Assembly (NCBI RefSeq): GCF_000223215.1 | Contig: NC_017243.1 | Coordinates: 558,001 to 622,000, forward strand | Length of the DNA stretch: 64,000 nucleotides | Direction of reading: 5' to 3' | Source: Brachyspira intermedia PWS/A | Lineage (GTDB): Bacteria > Spirochaetota > Brachyspiria > Brachyspirales > Brachyspiraceae | Shown: piece by piece, positions 20,373-32,847 of the stretch | Layout: every line of letters begins with the position of its first letter | Numbering within the stretch: the first letter of the stretch is position 1 | The notes under the pieces: generated by a model | Databases searched by the model: none | What the model was told of the DNA's origin: nothing | Seen by the model: the letters and a program-made list of their open reading frames with translations, nothing else | Made by a program: the position numbers and the translations under genes

Positions 20373-20419
20373 GTGTATGAATATCGGCTATATTAATAAA
20401 ATTTTTATTATTTTTCCGA

Positions 20420-21445
20420 TTAAGAGTATCTTCTGTAATTTTTCAAATTTCTAGTCTCTTCTATAAACTTTCCGCATCCTATAGCAACGCAAGTAAGAGG
20501 ACTTTCAGCAAGAATTACAGGAACTCCTGTTTCCATAGATATCAAATCAGTAAAACCAGGAAGCATTGAAGTACCGCCACTCATAACAATACCGCGTTCT
20601 ACTATATCAGCAGAAATTTCCGGAGGTGTTTGATTGAGTACAGATTTTACAGCTTCCAAAATTTCTATTAATATATCAGCTATGGCATCTTTAATTTCAG
20701 CACTGTTTATTGTAAGAGTTTTAGGAAGTCCTGATACAGAGTCCCTTCCTCTTATGTCCATAGTTTTTGATATATCGCCTTTATAAGCATGACCGATATT
20801 GATTTTAATTTCTTCAGCAGTTTTTTCACCGATATATAGGTTATGAGTTCTTTGCATATATTTGATAATAGCATCGTCAAGTTCATCACCGCCTACACGT
20901 ATAGAAGCACTTCTTACCATACTTCCAAGTGAAAGAACAGCTACCTCTGTAGTACCTCCGCCTATCTCTATAATCATATTACCATGAGGTTCATTAATAG
21001 GCATATCAGCACCAATAGCTGCAGCTCTTGCCTGTTCAATTAAGAATATAGTTCTAGCTCCTGCCTGTTCGCAGCTTTCTCTTACGGCTCTTCTTTCTAC
21101 CTCTGTAATTCCAGTAGGTATACCTATAGCTATTCTAGGTTTTACTAAAGTTCTTTTATTATGTACTTTATTAATAAAGTATCTTATCATCTTTTCAACA
21201 GTTTCAAAGTCAGCAATAACTCCATCTCTCATAGGTCTTATTGCTGCTATAGAATTAGGTACTTTACCTAACATTTGCTTAGCTTCATTTCCAACTGCTA
21301 TAACATTTCCTGTGCTTTTTTCTATAGCCACAACTGATGGCTCAGCCAAAACAATACCTTCTCCCTTTACATATACAAGAGTATTAGCAGTTCCTAAATC
21401 TATTCCCATATCGCTTGAGAACATATTATATAACCAGTTAAACAT
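20420..21445 (-). CDS. mreB: Rod-shape-determining actin homologue MreB
   Basis: 341 aa, full length. Actin-fold motifs are intact: [20 protein letters not shown] (phosphate 1), then [26 protein letters not shown] (phosphate 2) and [13 protein letters not shown] (adenosine loop). It polymerises under the membrane and positions wall synthesis. It follows the TPR gene by 3 bp, so the operon couples chemotaxis-type regulators, bactofilin and the elongasome. Confidence 0.97.
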   Translation of the reverse strand: MFNWLYNMFSSDMGIDLGTANTLVYVKGEGIVLAEPSVVAIEKSTGNVIAVGNEAKQMLGKVPNSIAAIRPMRDGVIADFETVEKMIRYFINKVHNKRTLVKPRIAIGIPTGITEVERRAVRESCEQAGARTIFLIEQARAAAIGADMPINEPHGNMIIEIGGGTTEVAVLSLGSMVRSASIRVGGDELDDAIIKYMQRTHNLYIGEKTAEEIKINIGHAYKGDISKTMDIRGRDSVSGLPKTLTINSAEIKDAIADILIEILEAVKSVLNQTPPEISADIVERGIVMSGGTSMLPGFTDLISMETGVPVILAESPLTCVAIGCGKFIEETRNLKNYRRYS

Positions 21446-21448
21446 TTA

Positions 21449-22387
21449 TTACAATCTCCTTAAAGTATCCCTAGCGGGCTTATACGAATTATCTATTTTT
21501 ATAGCTTCTCTAAACATTTTTATAGCTTCATTTCTTCTTTTAGTATCTAAATATAATGTCCCTATACTATAATATAAATCAGGATTTTTTTCATCTATCT
21601 CTAATGCCTTTTTGTAAAAAAATTCACTTTCTTTATATAATCCTTGTCTGTAATATAAATTCCCTAATTTAAAATAGGTTCTTGATTCAAGCATAGTATT
21701 ATTGTTAAAGCTTTCCATAGAGGATAATATTTGTATAGCTTTTGTATAATCTTTATCCCCCTCATAGGCATTGGCAAGCTCATAATATAATTCCATATTT
21801 ATAAATTTATCGCTGTTCTCTTTTAATTCTCTGTCAATGGCATCTTCTAAATATTTTACAGCATCTTTGAATAATCCTATTTCATAACAAATTTTAGATA
21901 ATTCTATAGTAGTTGAAGTTCTGTTATCGCCTTCATTTATTGCTTGTATATATGAATTGTATGAATCAATATAATATGCTGAACCTAATCTTTGATAACT
22001 ATAAGCTAATCTTTGATGTATGATATTTTTATTTTTTATGAATTTGAAAGATAATAATAATTGATTAGCATATCTTATGATATTTTCACTTGCATTTACA
22101 ATTATTTCTTTTTTATCGGATCTTATAAGTATATCATAGTATAAATCTATGCCTGTTATTAATATATTTTTATTTAAAGGTCTTTTACTGTATAGATCAT
22201 TAAATAAAAATGAAGCATTATTATAATCTTCTGATATCATATAGTCATATATAGATTTTAATCTTTTTTTTTCTATATAGTTTGAAGTAAATAAATATGC
22301 AACTCCAATTAGAGTTACTGCAGCAATTAAAGTTATTACTATAATATGTATGCTAATCTTTTTTTCAACATTATATAGGTAAGGCAT
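21449..22387 (-). CDS. TPR-repeat membrane protein
   Basis: 312 aa. A single N-terminal membrane helix (about 13-33) is followed by tandem tetratricopeptide repeats; the clearest are AVKYLEDAIDRELKEN, YYELANAYEGDKDYTKAIQIL, YFKLGNLYYRQGLYKESEFF and YYSIGTLYLDTKRRNEAIKMF. TPRs mediate protein contacts. Its place between bactofilin and mreB suggests a scaffold for the cytoskeletal complex, which is inference. No enzyme motif is visible. Confidence 0.75.
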   Translation of the reverse strand: MPYLYNVEKKISIHIIVITLIAAVTLIGVAYLFTSNYIEKKRLKSIYDYMISEDYNNASFLFNDLYSKRPLNKNILITGIDLYYDILIRSDKKEIIVNASENIIRYANQLLLSFKFIKNKNIIHQRLAYSYQRLGSAYYIDSYNSYIQAINEGDNRTSTTIELSKICYEIGLFKDAVKYLEDAIDRELKENSDKFINMELYYELANAYEGDKDYTKAIQILSSMESFNNNTMLESRTYFKLGNLYYRQGLYKESEFFYKKALEIDEKNPDLYYSIGTLYLDTKRRNEAIKMFREAIKIDNSYKPARDTLRRL

Positions 22388-22416
22388 TATTATTTAATGT
22401 AATCCGTAAATTAATT

Positions 22417-22821
22417 TTAATTATCCATATTACCATTATTATATAATTCTAAAATGGTTTCTTTTGGATTAGTAAGAGGATCTTGAGATACTATACATAA
22501 ACCCTCTAATATAACACCATTTTGTATTATTAATTCAGGAGTTCTTATCTCTCCAAGTACTCTGCTTGTAGGCATAAGCATTACTCTGTTTTTAGCCTCT
22601 ATATTTCCAATAATTATTCCTTCTATAACAGCGGAAACAGTTTTTATATTTGATTTTACTTTTCCTGTGGCACCTACAAAAACATTATCTACTTCTAATT
22701 TTTCACCTTCATAACGTCCGTCTATTCTTAAAGTACCGTTTAATGTAAATTCTCCTTTAAAGAAGGAACCTTCACCTATAATAGAATTAGATTCTGTATT
22801 ATCATTTCTTTTTGAAAACAT
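22417..22821 (-). CDS. Bactofilin-family cytoskeletal protein
   Basis: 134 aa. It has the bactofilin core beginning SIIGEGSFFKGEFTLNGTLRIDGRYEG, then VFVGATGKVKSNIKTVSAVIEG and a beta-helical ladder of short glycine-spaced turns (AVIEGIIIGNIEAKNRV, SRVLGEIRT). Bactofilins polymerise without nucleotide and organise wall enzymes or cell-curvature machinery; in spirochaetes they are tied to helical shape. Here it is cotranscribed with mreBCD and chemotaxis-type genes. Confidence 0.85.
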   Translation of the reverse strand: MFSKRNDNTESNSIIGEGSFFKGEFTLNGTLRIDGRYEGEKLEVDNVFVGATGKVKSNIKTVSAVIEGIIIGNIEAKNRVMLMPTSRVLGEIRTPELIIQNGVILEGLCIVSQDPLTNPKETILELYNNGNMDN

Positions 22822-22832
22822 TAATAAAACTC

Positions 22833-23648
22833 CTAATTTTTAGTATATACTATGGAATTATCTATATTGTTAAATTTAAATTTTGTATCTAGTCCGAATA
22901 ATGATTCACTATGTCCTATAAATAAAAATCCATGTTCATTTAGTATATCGTAAAATCTATTAACTGTAAGTTTAACAGATTCATTATCAAAATATATAAG
23001 AACATTCCTACAAAAAATAACGTCCATATTTGACTGACTTCCTCTATGTCTCAAATTATGATAATCAAAAGTTATTAATTTTTTTATATCATTTTTTATA
23101 GAGTACTCTCCGGAAGCTAATTTATCAAAATATTTTTTTAAATATTCTTTTGGAACATTTTCTACCTTATGTTCCTCATACCTTCCTTCTTTGGCAGCTA
23201 CCAAAGAATTGAGAGATAAATCACTAGCAAATATTTTTATATCTCTATCTTTTATCCCGGGTGTTTCCAAACAAGTTATTGCTATAGAGTAGGGCTCTTC
23301 TCCAGTAGAACAGCCTGCACTCCAAATTCTTATTTGTTCGCCGGGTTTTTTATATTTCATTATTTTTGGCAGAACATAATTTTTTAATAGTTTAAAGTTT
23401 GGCTCATTCCTGAAAAATTTAGTAAGATTTGTAGTAATGTTATCTAAAAATTTTTTTAGTTCTTCTTTGTCTGAAGAAACAAGTTTATAATAATCTTCTA
23501 CTACTTCTAAATTTCTTTCTTTCATAGAAGAAGCTATTCTTGACTCTAAAATAATTTTATTGATAACATTAAAACATATACCGCTTTCTCTATATACAAA
23601 ATCTTTAAACAGATTAAATTGTTGTTCGGTTAATTTTATCTCGTTCAA
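22833..23648 (-). CDS. cheR: CheR-type chemoreceptor methyltransferase
   Basis: 271 aa. An N-terminal helical CheR domain (about 1-75) precedes the SAM-dependent methyltransferase domain with IWSAGCSTGEEPYSIAI (SAM loop), FASDLSLNSL, and NMDVIFCRNVLIYFDNE. It methylates glutamates of methyl-accepting chemotaxis proteins. There is no cheB beside it in the window. It lies 34 bp downstream of the cheY-like gene and 11 bp upstream of the bactofilin gene. Confidence 0.9.
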   Translation of the reverse strand: MNEIKLTEQQFNLFKDFVYRESGICFNVINKIILESRIASSMKERNLEVVEDYYKLVSSDKEELKKFLDNITTNLTKFFRNEPNFKLLKNYVLPKIMKYKKPGEQIRIWSAGCSTGEEPYSIAITCLETPGIKDRDIKIFASDLSLNSLVAAKEGRYEEHKVENVPKEYLKKYFDKLASGEYSIKNDIKKLITFDYHNLRHRGSQSNMDVIFCRNVLIYFDNESVKLTVNRFYDILNEHGFLFIGHSESLFGLDTKFKFNNIDNSIVYTKN

Positions 23649-23682
23649 AATAAATTATTCCAAGTAAGTAGGCAATAAATTA

Positions 23683-24102
23683 TTATTGTTTTTTTGCAAG
23701 AACCATTTTTATACGTTCAAGAACTTTTTTTCTGTCTAAAGGTTTAGTAATGTAGTTTTTAGCACCAGCTAGAAGTGCTTTTTTTACCATATCTTCTTTA
23801 CCTAAAGCACTAACCATAACAACTTTAGCATTTTTATCGTATTCTATTATTTTAGTCAATGCAGTAATACCATCCATTTTAGGCATTGTAATATCCATAG
23901 TTACTAAGTCTGGCTTGTATTCTTTATACATAAGTACGCCTTCTTCTCCGTTTTCTGCTGTGCCGACTACATTGTATTGTTCTGATACAAAGATTTGCTG
24001 TAATTGTTTAACAACAAATGCAGAGTCATCTACGATTAGAACTTTGTATGGTTTTCCAAATTCATTTATACCATCAGCTTCTTTTGTATTAATGTCAGAC
24101 AT
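23683..24102 (-). CDS. cheY: CheY-like single-domain response regulator
   Basis: 139 aa receiver domain with a 17-residue N-terminal lead. Acidic pair in VLIVDDSAF, phosphoacceptor Asp in DLVTMDITMP, switch residues MVSALGK, and the conserved Lys in ITKPLDRK. No output domain. The partner upstream is CheX, a CheY-P phosphatase, so this regulator is the probable substrate. Whether it acts on the flagellar motor or on the downstream shape genes is open, since the operon contains both kinds of function. Confidence 0.88.
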   Translation of the reverse strand: MSDINTKEADGINEFGKPYKVLIVDDSAFVVKQLQQIFVSEQYNVVGTAENGEEGVLMYKEYKPDLVTMDITMPKMDGITALTKIIEYDKNAKVVMVSALGKEDMVKKALLAGAKNYITKPLDRKKVLERIKMVLAKKQ

Positions 24103-24108
24103 ATTTCT

Positions 24109-24576
24109 TTACTCCTTTTCTGATTCTACGGCAACTAATATATTAAAATCGCCAATAGAGGTATCTAGTTTTATATGCAGAAATTCCGAATCGCTTATCG
24201 AAACTTCCAAATTTTTGCTTTTCATAATAACAGGCGGAGATATATCAACATCATAGCCGTCTGTTTCTAATTTTGTTACAGAAAGACCTGCTATTAAATT
24301 AACAAGCTCCTGTATAGTAGATAATGATAACTTATCAATATCTTTTATTTCTCTATCATTCATAATAGAAACGATTTTTTTGGCAGTTTCCAATTCCATA
24401 TCTATTATGAAATGACCTACTATATCTTTTGATAATGCTACTATAGCTATAATACCCGAAGCATTTACAAAATCACCTTTTAAAGTTATATCGCCGATTT
24501 TGATACCGTCTTTAATATAATTTTGCAATATTTCGTTTGACGCATCTGTAAATGGTCTTATATAGTCAAGTCTCAT
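24109..24576 (-). CDS. cheX: CheX-family CheY-P phosphatase
   Basis: 155 aa. The opening RLDYIRPFTDASNEILQNYI is typical of CheX, and STIQELVNLIAGLSVTKL contains the E-x2-N catalytic pair used to dephosphorylate CheY-P. It is first in the operon, 6 bp before the cheY-like gene. A promoter-like TTGCAA-17-TAAAAT lies upstream. Confidence 0.85.
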   Translation of the reverse strand: MRLDYIRPFTDASNEILQNYIKDGIKIGDITLKGDFVNASGIIAIVALSKDIVGHFIIDMELETAKKIVSIMNDREIKDIDKLSLSTIQELVNLIAGLSVTKLETDGYDVDISPPVIMKSKNLEVSISDSEFLHIKLDTSIGDFNILVAVESEKE

Positions 24577-24610
24577 TATAACACTCTTTACATACTAATT
24601 ACTTACGTTT

Positions 24611-24639
24611 ATTTTAACAATATATGAATTTTATTGCAA
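24611..24639 (-). promoter_or_regulatory. Putative promoter of the cheX-mre operon
   Basis: On the minus strand: TTGCAA (24639-24634), 17 bp, TAAAAT (24616-24611), about 35 bp before the cheX ATG. It fits sigma70 spacing; AT-rich background lowers certainty. Confidence 0.45.
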
Positions 24640-25614
24640 GTATAGTTGTAAAATATAGCATTATGCTTCTATAAATATCGAAAAAAAAATAATTTGCTTG
24701 AAAATATTTTATATTTTTTGATATAATTTATATTACTTGTTTATATATATAACTGCATAATTGTATATTGGTTGTTAAATACTATGAAATTTATATGTCA
24801 GTTAAATATTTTCAAATAAAATTTGTATATAAAATATTAATAAAAATTTTATAATTATTTAATATAATATGACACTTATTTTATAATTAGTTTTATTGAC
24901 TTTTAAAAAATGGGTTTTAATATAAAATATTTTTTAATACAATGATAATAAAAAATATTGATTTATAACTTCTTTTGATTTTAGAAAATTAAATAATAAA
25001 TTGTCTGGTAATTATAATAACTAATCATATTTATGGAATATTAATAATAATAATTTTATATTTTACTTTGTCTTTTTATGCTTTTTGTACATCATTTTTT
25101 TGTAATTTTTGTTTTTATAAGAGTTGTTCTCGTTAAATTTCTAAATTTAATCATATAAAATCTAAAATATTGATACTGCTATACGGTATAATAAAGTTTT
25201 GTATTTTAGTATTATATTTTGTATAAATGACTTATAGAATATATAAAAAATTAAATCATAAAAATATATAATTTAAATTATTTATAAGTGATGAAAATGA
25301 ATAATAATATCATTTGTTTGTTTTTGTAAGTAATGATCGTATTTTGTTTTTCATTGTATTTATTTTTGTCTAATTGTTTGTTGTCAATTTTAAGTTTTTA
25401 AGCTATTTGTTTTTATAAATTTAATACAAATCATCGTAGTATAATTATTAAATGCTTATTATTTTTTGTATATATTTTATAATTAATAAAAAATTGTAAT
25501 GATATAAAAATTATTATGACAGTTTAAAATATTAAATTATATTTTTAGCAATAAGCTATAACATTTTATAATAGATAATATTAATATTTTTAATTACTTG
25601 ATTATTTTAATAAA
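24640..25614. other. Gene-free, extremely AT-rich interval
   Basis: Nearly 1 kb between two minus-strand transcripts with no ORF of note, no copy of the dispersed elements and no tRNA that I can see. It consists of A/T runs with scattered tttttgt-like words. It may hold promoters or a small RNA, but nothing in the sequence supports a specific call. Confidence 0.5.
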
Positions 25615-25650
25615 AAAGGGCTTTGAAAAAATAATTTATTCAAGCCCTTT
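25615..25650. terminator. Terminator of the cNMP-domain gene
   Basis: aaagggctt (25615-25623) pairs perfectly with aagcccttt (25642-25650). T-rich sequence flanks on both sides, so it works for the minus-strand gene and could work in both directions. Confidence 0.75.
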
Positions 25651-25683
25651 ATTTTTTAGTAATATTTTTTACAGTCTGAATTT

Positions 25684-28191
25684 TTACATATTTTTGTAGA
25701 AATCTATATGATGCTGTAATTCAGGTGGAAGAGGATTTCCTGATTTTGTGAATTTGAAATATCTGTTTTCTAATTCAGTAGCTTTTTTATTTCTTATGTT
25801 TTTGAATCTGTTAGCTATTTCTGTATACATAGGCTGTTTTTCAAGTTCAACTCTTATGCTTTTAGAAAATGGTACTTGTCTATATAATATTCCTCTTGCA
25901 ACTCTGTTAAGTCTCATAATACCTTTGCTTTCATATCTTATCCATAAGTTATAATCTGTTACAAAGACTTCTCTCAAATTGTTTCTGCATTTTTTAATTT
26001 GAACTTTCAATTTTTCTTTAGCTTCATCTGAAAGGTTTCTATTTTTTCTGTAGAATTGAACATAATCGCTGTACTCAGAAGTAATTGACATTTGAGTAAT
26101 ATCATTCCAAGCAGGTCCAAGCATAGTTTTACATAATTCCCATCTGAATGCACCTATAGTAGGTATGAGTAAAGTATCTATTTCTTCAGAAGTAAATATA
26201 GGGAATAAGAATCTTCCTGTACTATTTTTTTGTCTTGTTGAAAGTTCTTCCCACATTATAGCTCTTGAACCAAATGTAGGCATAAGTATTATATTAGGCA
26301 ATACTTCCTGCATAACCAATTCTTTTTCTATGTTTAACTCTTTATTTTTATATAAAACCTCTCTGTAGAATGCTGAAAAATCTATATCAGTTATCTCTTT
26401 TATAGATTTTTCCATGAAATCTCTTCTTATTAGCGCTCTTTCAAAGTCTTTAGTTATCATATCTTTGTGAAGTATAGGGAAATATACACTAACTTGTCCG
26501 TAACATAATCTATGAGTAGTTTCAATCATGTTGTCAACTTCATATTCAAGTCTTTTTGATGAGCTTTCCCAATGCTCCTCTAATTCTTTATCATTGATAG
26601 TACCGCGTTTTTTTAATTCTCTCAAAGCTTCTCTATAATCCTGACCGAATCCATTAACAGAAGGCGGCTCTTCTTTATCATAAATTTTTTGAAGCCATTC
26701 GTCTATATAAAACACATTGATTCTTTTGGTTTTGCTTTTATCTTTTATTTCATAAAGATCCATTATTTGATTAGGAGTAAGAAGCTGATCGTCCATATAT
26801 CCGAAGTTTAAAAACATTTTTACAAGTTTATTATTATCTCCGTTTATTATGGCTCTTTTCGCAATTTCTTTATATATTTCAAAGAATACACTTGAAACGC
26901 CTCTTCTTATTTTTCTTACATCATCATCAGTGCTGAATTTATCTCTTAATTTTCTAAATGCCTGTAAAGATTTCATGAAATTTTTAGCTTTAGTTTCATC
27001 AATTCCAGACATTTCTATTAATTTTTTAGTAGGATTTTTTACTTCTTCAGGTAATTCTTCAAATCCCAATTTAACTTTTATATTATCAATATCATCTATT
27101 CCAGCAATAATATTGTCATCAGATGAAGTAATTGAGTTTGCAGATACTCTTCTTAATATCGAATCTATTTCATCAGAATCTATGTGAAGATCATAATCAT
27201 ATTCAGTTTTAATTTTATTGTACACATCTTTTATTATATTAGACATGAATTTTATATATTTAACCCATACTTCATTATCTTTACCTTGTTTGTCTAAATC
27301 AAGAGCAGTTTTAGCATACTCGCCAAATAAAGATTCATCTTCATTTGAAGATAAAAATAATATGTTTTCTATAGCTTCAACTATTTCATTTTTTAATAGT
27401 GATGATATCTTTTTTAAATTTTCGTATAACATATGAGAAGCATCTAAACTCATATTCTCATCATAAGTGAAGAACTGATTTTTAATTTCTTTAGGCATAG
27501 TTAAAAATCTTCTTACATAGTCAATTTCAAATTCCAATTTTTCTGTATTTTCTATTAATTGATTTTTATTATGCATATATATTTCAGAGTGATCTGCTCT
27601 TATGAAATCTACATCAAAAGATGCAGGGAAATTAAAACCAGAGTTTATAGAATCATCATAAATTTCTTTATATCCTTTAAAAATTTCTGATTTTATATTT
27701 TTTGATTTGTTTTGCTGCAAATTGAAATATATAACAGCAAGATTTGAAGATAATATTTTTATATCAGAGTTTATTTTTTTTATTTTTATATATTCTTCAT
27801 AGGATTTAAGTATCATATATGCTATAGAATGATACATACTTGTAAGATATGGTTTATTAACTTTAAAAAAACTTTTTACATACTCTTGATTTGGTGTTTT
27901 CACAGCATATATTTCAGTATTTTCTTTTGCTTTAAAAGAAAACATGTATTTAGAATTAGATTTATAACTTCCAATACCAAGCATAATATTTTTAGGAATT
28001 GAAAATAATCTGCAGCTATATCTCATAACTTCATTTTCATCTTCTATACCTAAAATTTCTTTAGAAGAAATATAAACATCTATTTCTCCTTTTGTAACTA
28101 TTGATATGTTTTTTACGTTTTCTCCCTCATAAAAAACAATATTTCCAGCATTTAATTTTAAATTTCCATTTTCTTCAATGTTTACACTCAT
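25684..28191 (-). CDS. Large protein with N-terminal cyclic-nucleotide-binding-like domain
   Basis: About 835 aa. I choose the ATG at 28191 (MSVNIEENG), preceded by AGAGAG; an in-frame TTG at 28212 is possible. Residues 10-110 look like a cNMP-binding barrel: LNAGNIVFYEGENVKNISIV, TKGEIDVYISS, and a later glycine strand LGIGSY. The remaining ~700 residues are largely helical and rich in Lys/Glu/Ile, with no enzyme motif I recognise. No DNA-binding domain of the CRP kind follows, so it is not a normal CRP regulator. It is a stand-alone unit facing away from the 23S gene. Function unknown. Confidence 0.6.
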   Translation of the reverse strand: MSVNIEENGNLKLNAGNIVFYEGENVKNISIVTKGEIDVYISSKEILGIEDENEVMRYSCRLFSIPKNIMLGIGSYKSNSKYMFSFKAKENTEIYAVKTPNQEYVKSFFKVNKPYLTSMYHSIAYMILKSYEEYIKIKKINSDIKILSSNLAVIYFNLQQNKSKNIKSEIFKGYKEIYDDSINSGFNFPASFDVDFIRADHSEIYMHNKNQLIENTEKLEFEIDYVRRFLTMPKEIKNQFFTYDENMSLDASHMLYENLKKISSLLKNEIVEAIENILFLSSNEDESLFGEYAKTALDLDKQGKDNEVWVKYIKFMSNIIKDVYNKIKTEYDYDLHIDSDEIDSILRRVSANSITSSDDNIIAGIDDIDNIKVKLGFEELPEEVKNPTKKLIEMSGIDETKAKNFMKSLQAFRKLRDKFSTDDDVRKIRRGVSSVFFEIYKEIAKRAIINGDNNKLVKMFLNFGYMDDQLLTPNQIMDLYEIKDKSKTKRINVFYIDEWLQKIYDKEEPPSVNGFGQDYREALRELKKRGTINDKELEEHWESSSKRLEYEVDNMIETTHRLCYGQVSVYFPILHKDMITKDFERALIRRDFMEKSIKEITDIDFSAFYREVLYKNKELNIEKELVMQEVLPNIILMPTFGSRAIMWEELSTRQKNSTGRFLFPIFTSEEIDTLLIPTIGAFRWELCKTMLGPAWNDITQMSITSEYSDYVQFYRKNRNLSDEAKEKLKVQIKKCRNNLREVFVTDYNLWIRYESKGIMRLNRVARGILYRQVPFSKSIRVELEKQPMYTEIANRFKNIRNKKATELENRYFKFTKSGNPLPPELQHHIDFYKNM

Positions 28192-28510
28192 AATTAATAA
28201 CTCTCTTTTCAAATGTTTATTAGTAATTTTAAAAAAAATTATATATTATTTTTCTAAAATATGCTAGTTATTTGAATTTTTAATAAAAAAATTCCTAATT
28301 TCTCTTGTAAATTCATTTTTTAATAAAAAATTTCCAAAATTCACCCAAAATTTCAGCGAAATTCCTGAAATTTTGAAAAAAATTGCCCCTCAAAAAAGGC
28401 TTTTTATAGCTTTTCAATTTTTCTAAGTTATTTTTTGTATTAAATGTATGATATAAGTGATTATTTTAAAAATATTTGCGTTTTTTAGTCGAAATAAGGC
28501 TTTTCAAGTA

Positions 28511-28538
28511 TTGCGTTTTTCTGACTGTATGCTATAAT
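28511..28538 (+). promoter_or_regulatory. Promoter of the 23S-5S rRNA unit
   Basis: An extended -10, TGCTATAAT with TATAAT at 28533-28538, and a weak -35 TTGCGT at 28511-28516, spacer 16 bp. The transcript would begin about 28545, giving a ~315-nt leader with a boxA-like atctttgaca (28612-28621). Confidence 0.65.
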
Positions 28539-28612
28539 AATAAAACAGTTGATGAGAAACAAAAAACAAAACGAAAGAAACGAAACACCAACTGAAAATG
28601 AAAAACTTAAGA

Positions 28613-28640
28613 TCTTTGACAGATATATGAGAGCGTAGAT
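28613..28640 (+). other. 5' arm of the 23S processing stem
   Basis: This 28-nt stretch (beginning tctttgacagata) is complementary to 31902-31929 with one mismatch and one G-U pair. The two arms bracket the 23S gene, the usual design of an RNase III processing stalk. Confidence 0.8.
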
Positions 28641-28859
28641 TTTTAGAAAGTTTTTTCCAACATTAAAAACGGAAATCAGCGATTATAAAAATCTTCACTA
28701 GATAAAGAAAACACAATTAGATTGTGTGTCTTAGAGTAGAAACAATTAAGCGGAGCGTTACTAAAGAATTAGATAAGAAACAGCTTTAATTAGCTAAAAG
28801 TCTCATTCAATTTGATATATTAGCTTTGGCTTCTATATAAAAGAAGAAAAGGATAATAT

Positions 28860-31848
<2,989 letters not shown>

Positions 31849-31901
31849 TATTATCGTTTTCTTCTTAAATAAGGAAATTATAATAAAGAGTAGAATGAGA
31901 C

Positions 31902-31929
31902 ATCTACGCTCTTATATATCTGGCAAAGA
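31902..31929 (+). other. 3' arm of the 23S processing stem
   Basis: Complementary to 28613-28640 (see that entry). It lies in the 23S-5S spacer, which holds no tRNA gene. Confidence 0.8.
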
Positions 31930-31965
31930 GATTAAAAATTGTTCTTTTAATTTGCTAATATTATT

Positions 31966-32080
31966 TCGGTGACCACAGAGAAAGTGATACACCCGTTCCC
32001 ATTCCGAACACGGCAGTTAAGCCTTTCATCGTCGATGGTACTGTAAGGGTAGCTTTACGGGAGAGTAGAACGTTGCCGGG
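31966..32080 (+). rRNA. rrf: 5S ribosomal RNA
   Basis: Recognised by cggtgaccacagagaaag at the 5' end, the loop region cccgttcccattccgaacac, and the 3' part gggagagtagaacgttgccg. It is about 117 bp downstream of 23S in the same transcript and is followed by a strong terminator. End positions are good to a few bases. Confidence 0.93.
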
Positions 32081-32096
32081 TATATATTATATATTT

Positions 32097-32130
32097 ATCC
32101 CAATAGATTGATTTCTGTTGGGATTTTTTA
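32097..32130 (+). terminator. rRNA unit terminator
   Basis: atcccaa (32097-32103) pairs perfectly with ttgggat (32118-32124), followed by a T-run. Confidence 0.85.
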
Positions 32131-32162
32131 TATTTAAACTTTTAATATTTAGAGATTTATAA

Positions 32163-32384
32163 ATGAATAATAAAGAAAGAATTATAAAAACTATTAAAAT
32201 TATAGCATATTTATTTTCTTATATGATGGTTACTGTAGTTGCTTTCAATTATGGTTATATGTATTATGCTGTTAAATTTGATGGTGCTTCTGCTTCTCCT
32301 ACTGTTTCTTTTATTTTTGCTGTGCCTTTTATTATTGCTATACTAGTATGTGTTGTTTTAATAAAAGTTATAAATAAAAAATGA
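32163..32384 (+). CDS. Small membrane protein, two predicted helices
   Basis: 73 aa. Two hydrophobic segments (about 10-33 and 46-69) joined by a short loop KFDGASASPTVS, with basic ends (MNNKERIIKTIK, KVINKK) suggesting both termini are cytoplasmic. No family recognised. It starts 34 bp after the rRNA terminator, so it must have its own promoter or depend on read-through. Probably real, given the clean membrane topology. Confidence 0.5.
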   Translation: MNNKERIIKTIKIIAYLFSYMMVTVVAFNYGYMYYAVKFDGASASPTVSFIFAVPFIIAILVCVVLIKVINKK

Positions 32385-32409
32385 AAGATTAAGAATTTGT
32401 TTATTAAAA

Positions 32410-32622
32410 ATGACGATTGAAGAACTATTAAAAATACACAAATTTTCTTCTAATCATAAGAAATTATTAATGAAAGAAAATATTTGAGGTTGTTTTTATT
32501 GTTTAAGTATTTTTAGTCCTAAATTTATAACTGATTTGATTGAAGATGAAAATGATTTAACTGCTATTTGTCCTTATTGCGGCATTGATTCTATTATACC
32601 AAATCATTCTGATTACAATTAA
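32410..32622 (+). pseudogene. Zinc-ribbon cytoplasmic protein remnant with in-frame TGA
   Basis: Reading from the ATG at 32410 gives MTIEELLKIHKFSSNHKKLL..KENI, then TGA (32485-32487), then GCFYCLSIFSPKFI..., AICPYCGIDSIIPN and a TAA at 32620. The second half matches a small protein family with GCFYC and CPYCGID motifs. Homologues, as I recall them, have Cys or a small residue where TGA stands and extend about 15 residues further. Most likely a decaying gene. Selenocysteine at the TGA is conceivable but unsupported, as no SECIS-like hairpin is obvious after it. Confidence 0.5.
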
Positions 32623-32738
32623 ATAAAGAATTATTGTGATAGATTAGAAAATATTTTTTCTAAATATATATTTTTAAAAGATTTCTGTATTTTTTAACTA
32701 ACCAATAATTTAGTATTATATTTCATTATATAACTACA

Positions 32739-32820
32739 AATATTACTTTATTTAAAATAATTAGTTATATATACTTTATATAGGTATTTTATTTAAATTA
32801 TTATAATAAAAACAACTAAA
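32739..32820 (+). repeat. Duplicated upstream region, copy 1
   Basis: aatattactttatttaaa at 32739-32756, followed by ataattagttata and a similar AT-rich tail ending ataaaaacaa, recurs at 33181-33268. Both copies sit about 105-110 bp before a start codon, so this looks like a duplicated promoter region. Confidence 0.5.
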
Positions 32821-32847
32821 TTAAACAATTTTTTGGATTTTTGAAAA

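Noticed and set aside
31849-31965. tRNA gene in the 23S-5S spacer
   Set aside because: No cloverleaf or TTCGA-type arm; the space is taken by the processing-stem arm.
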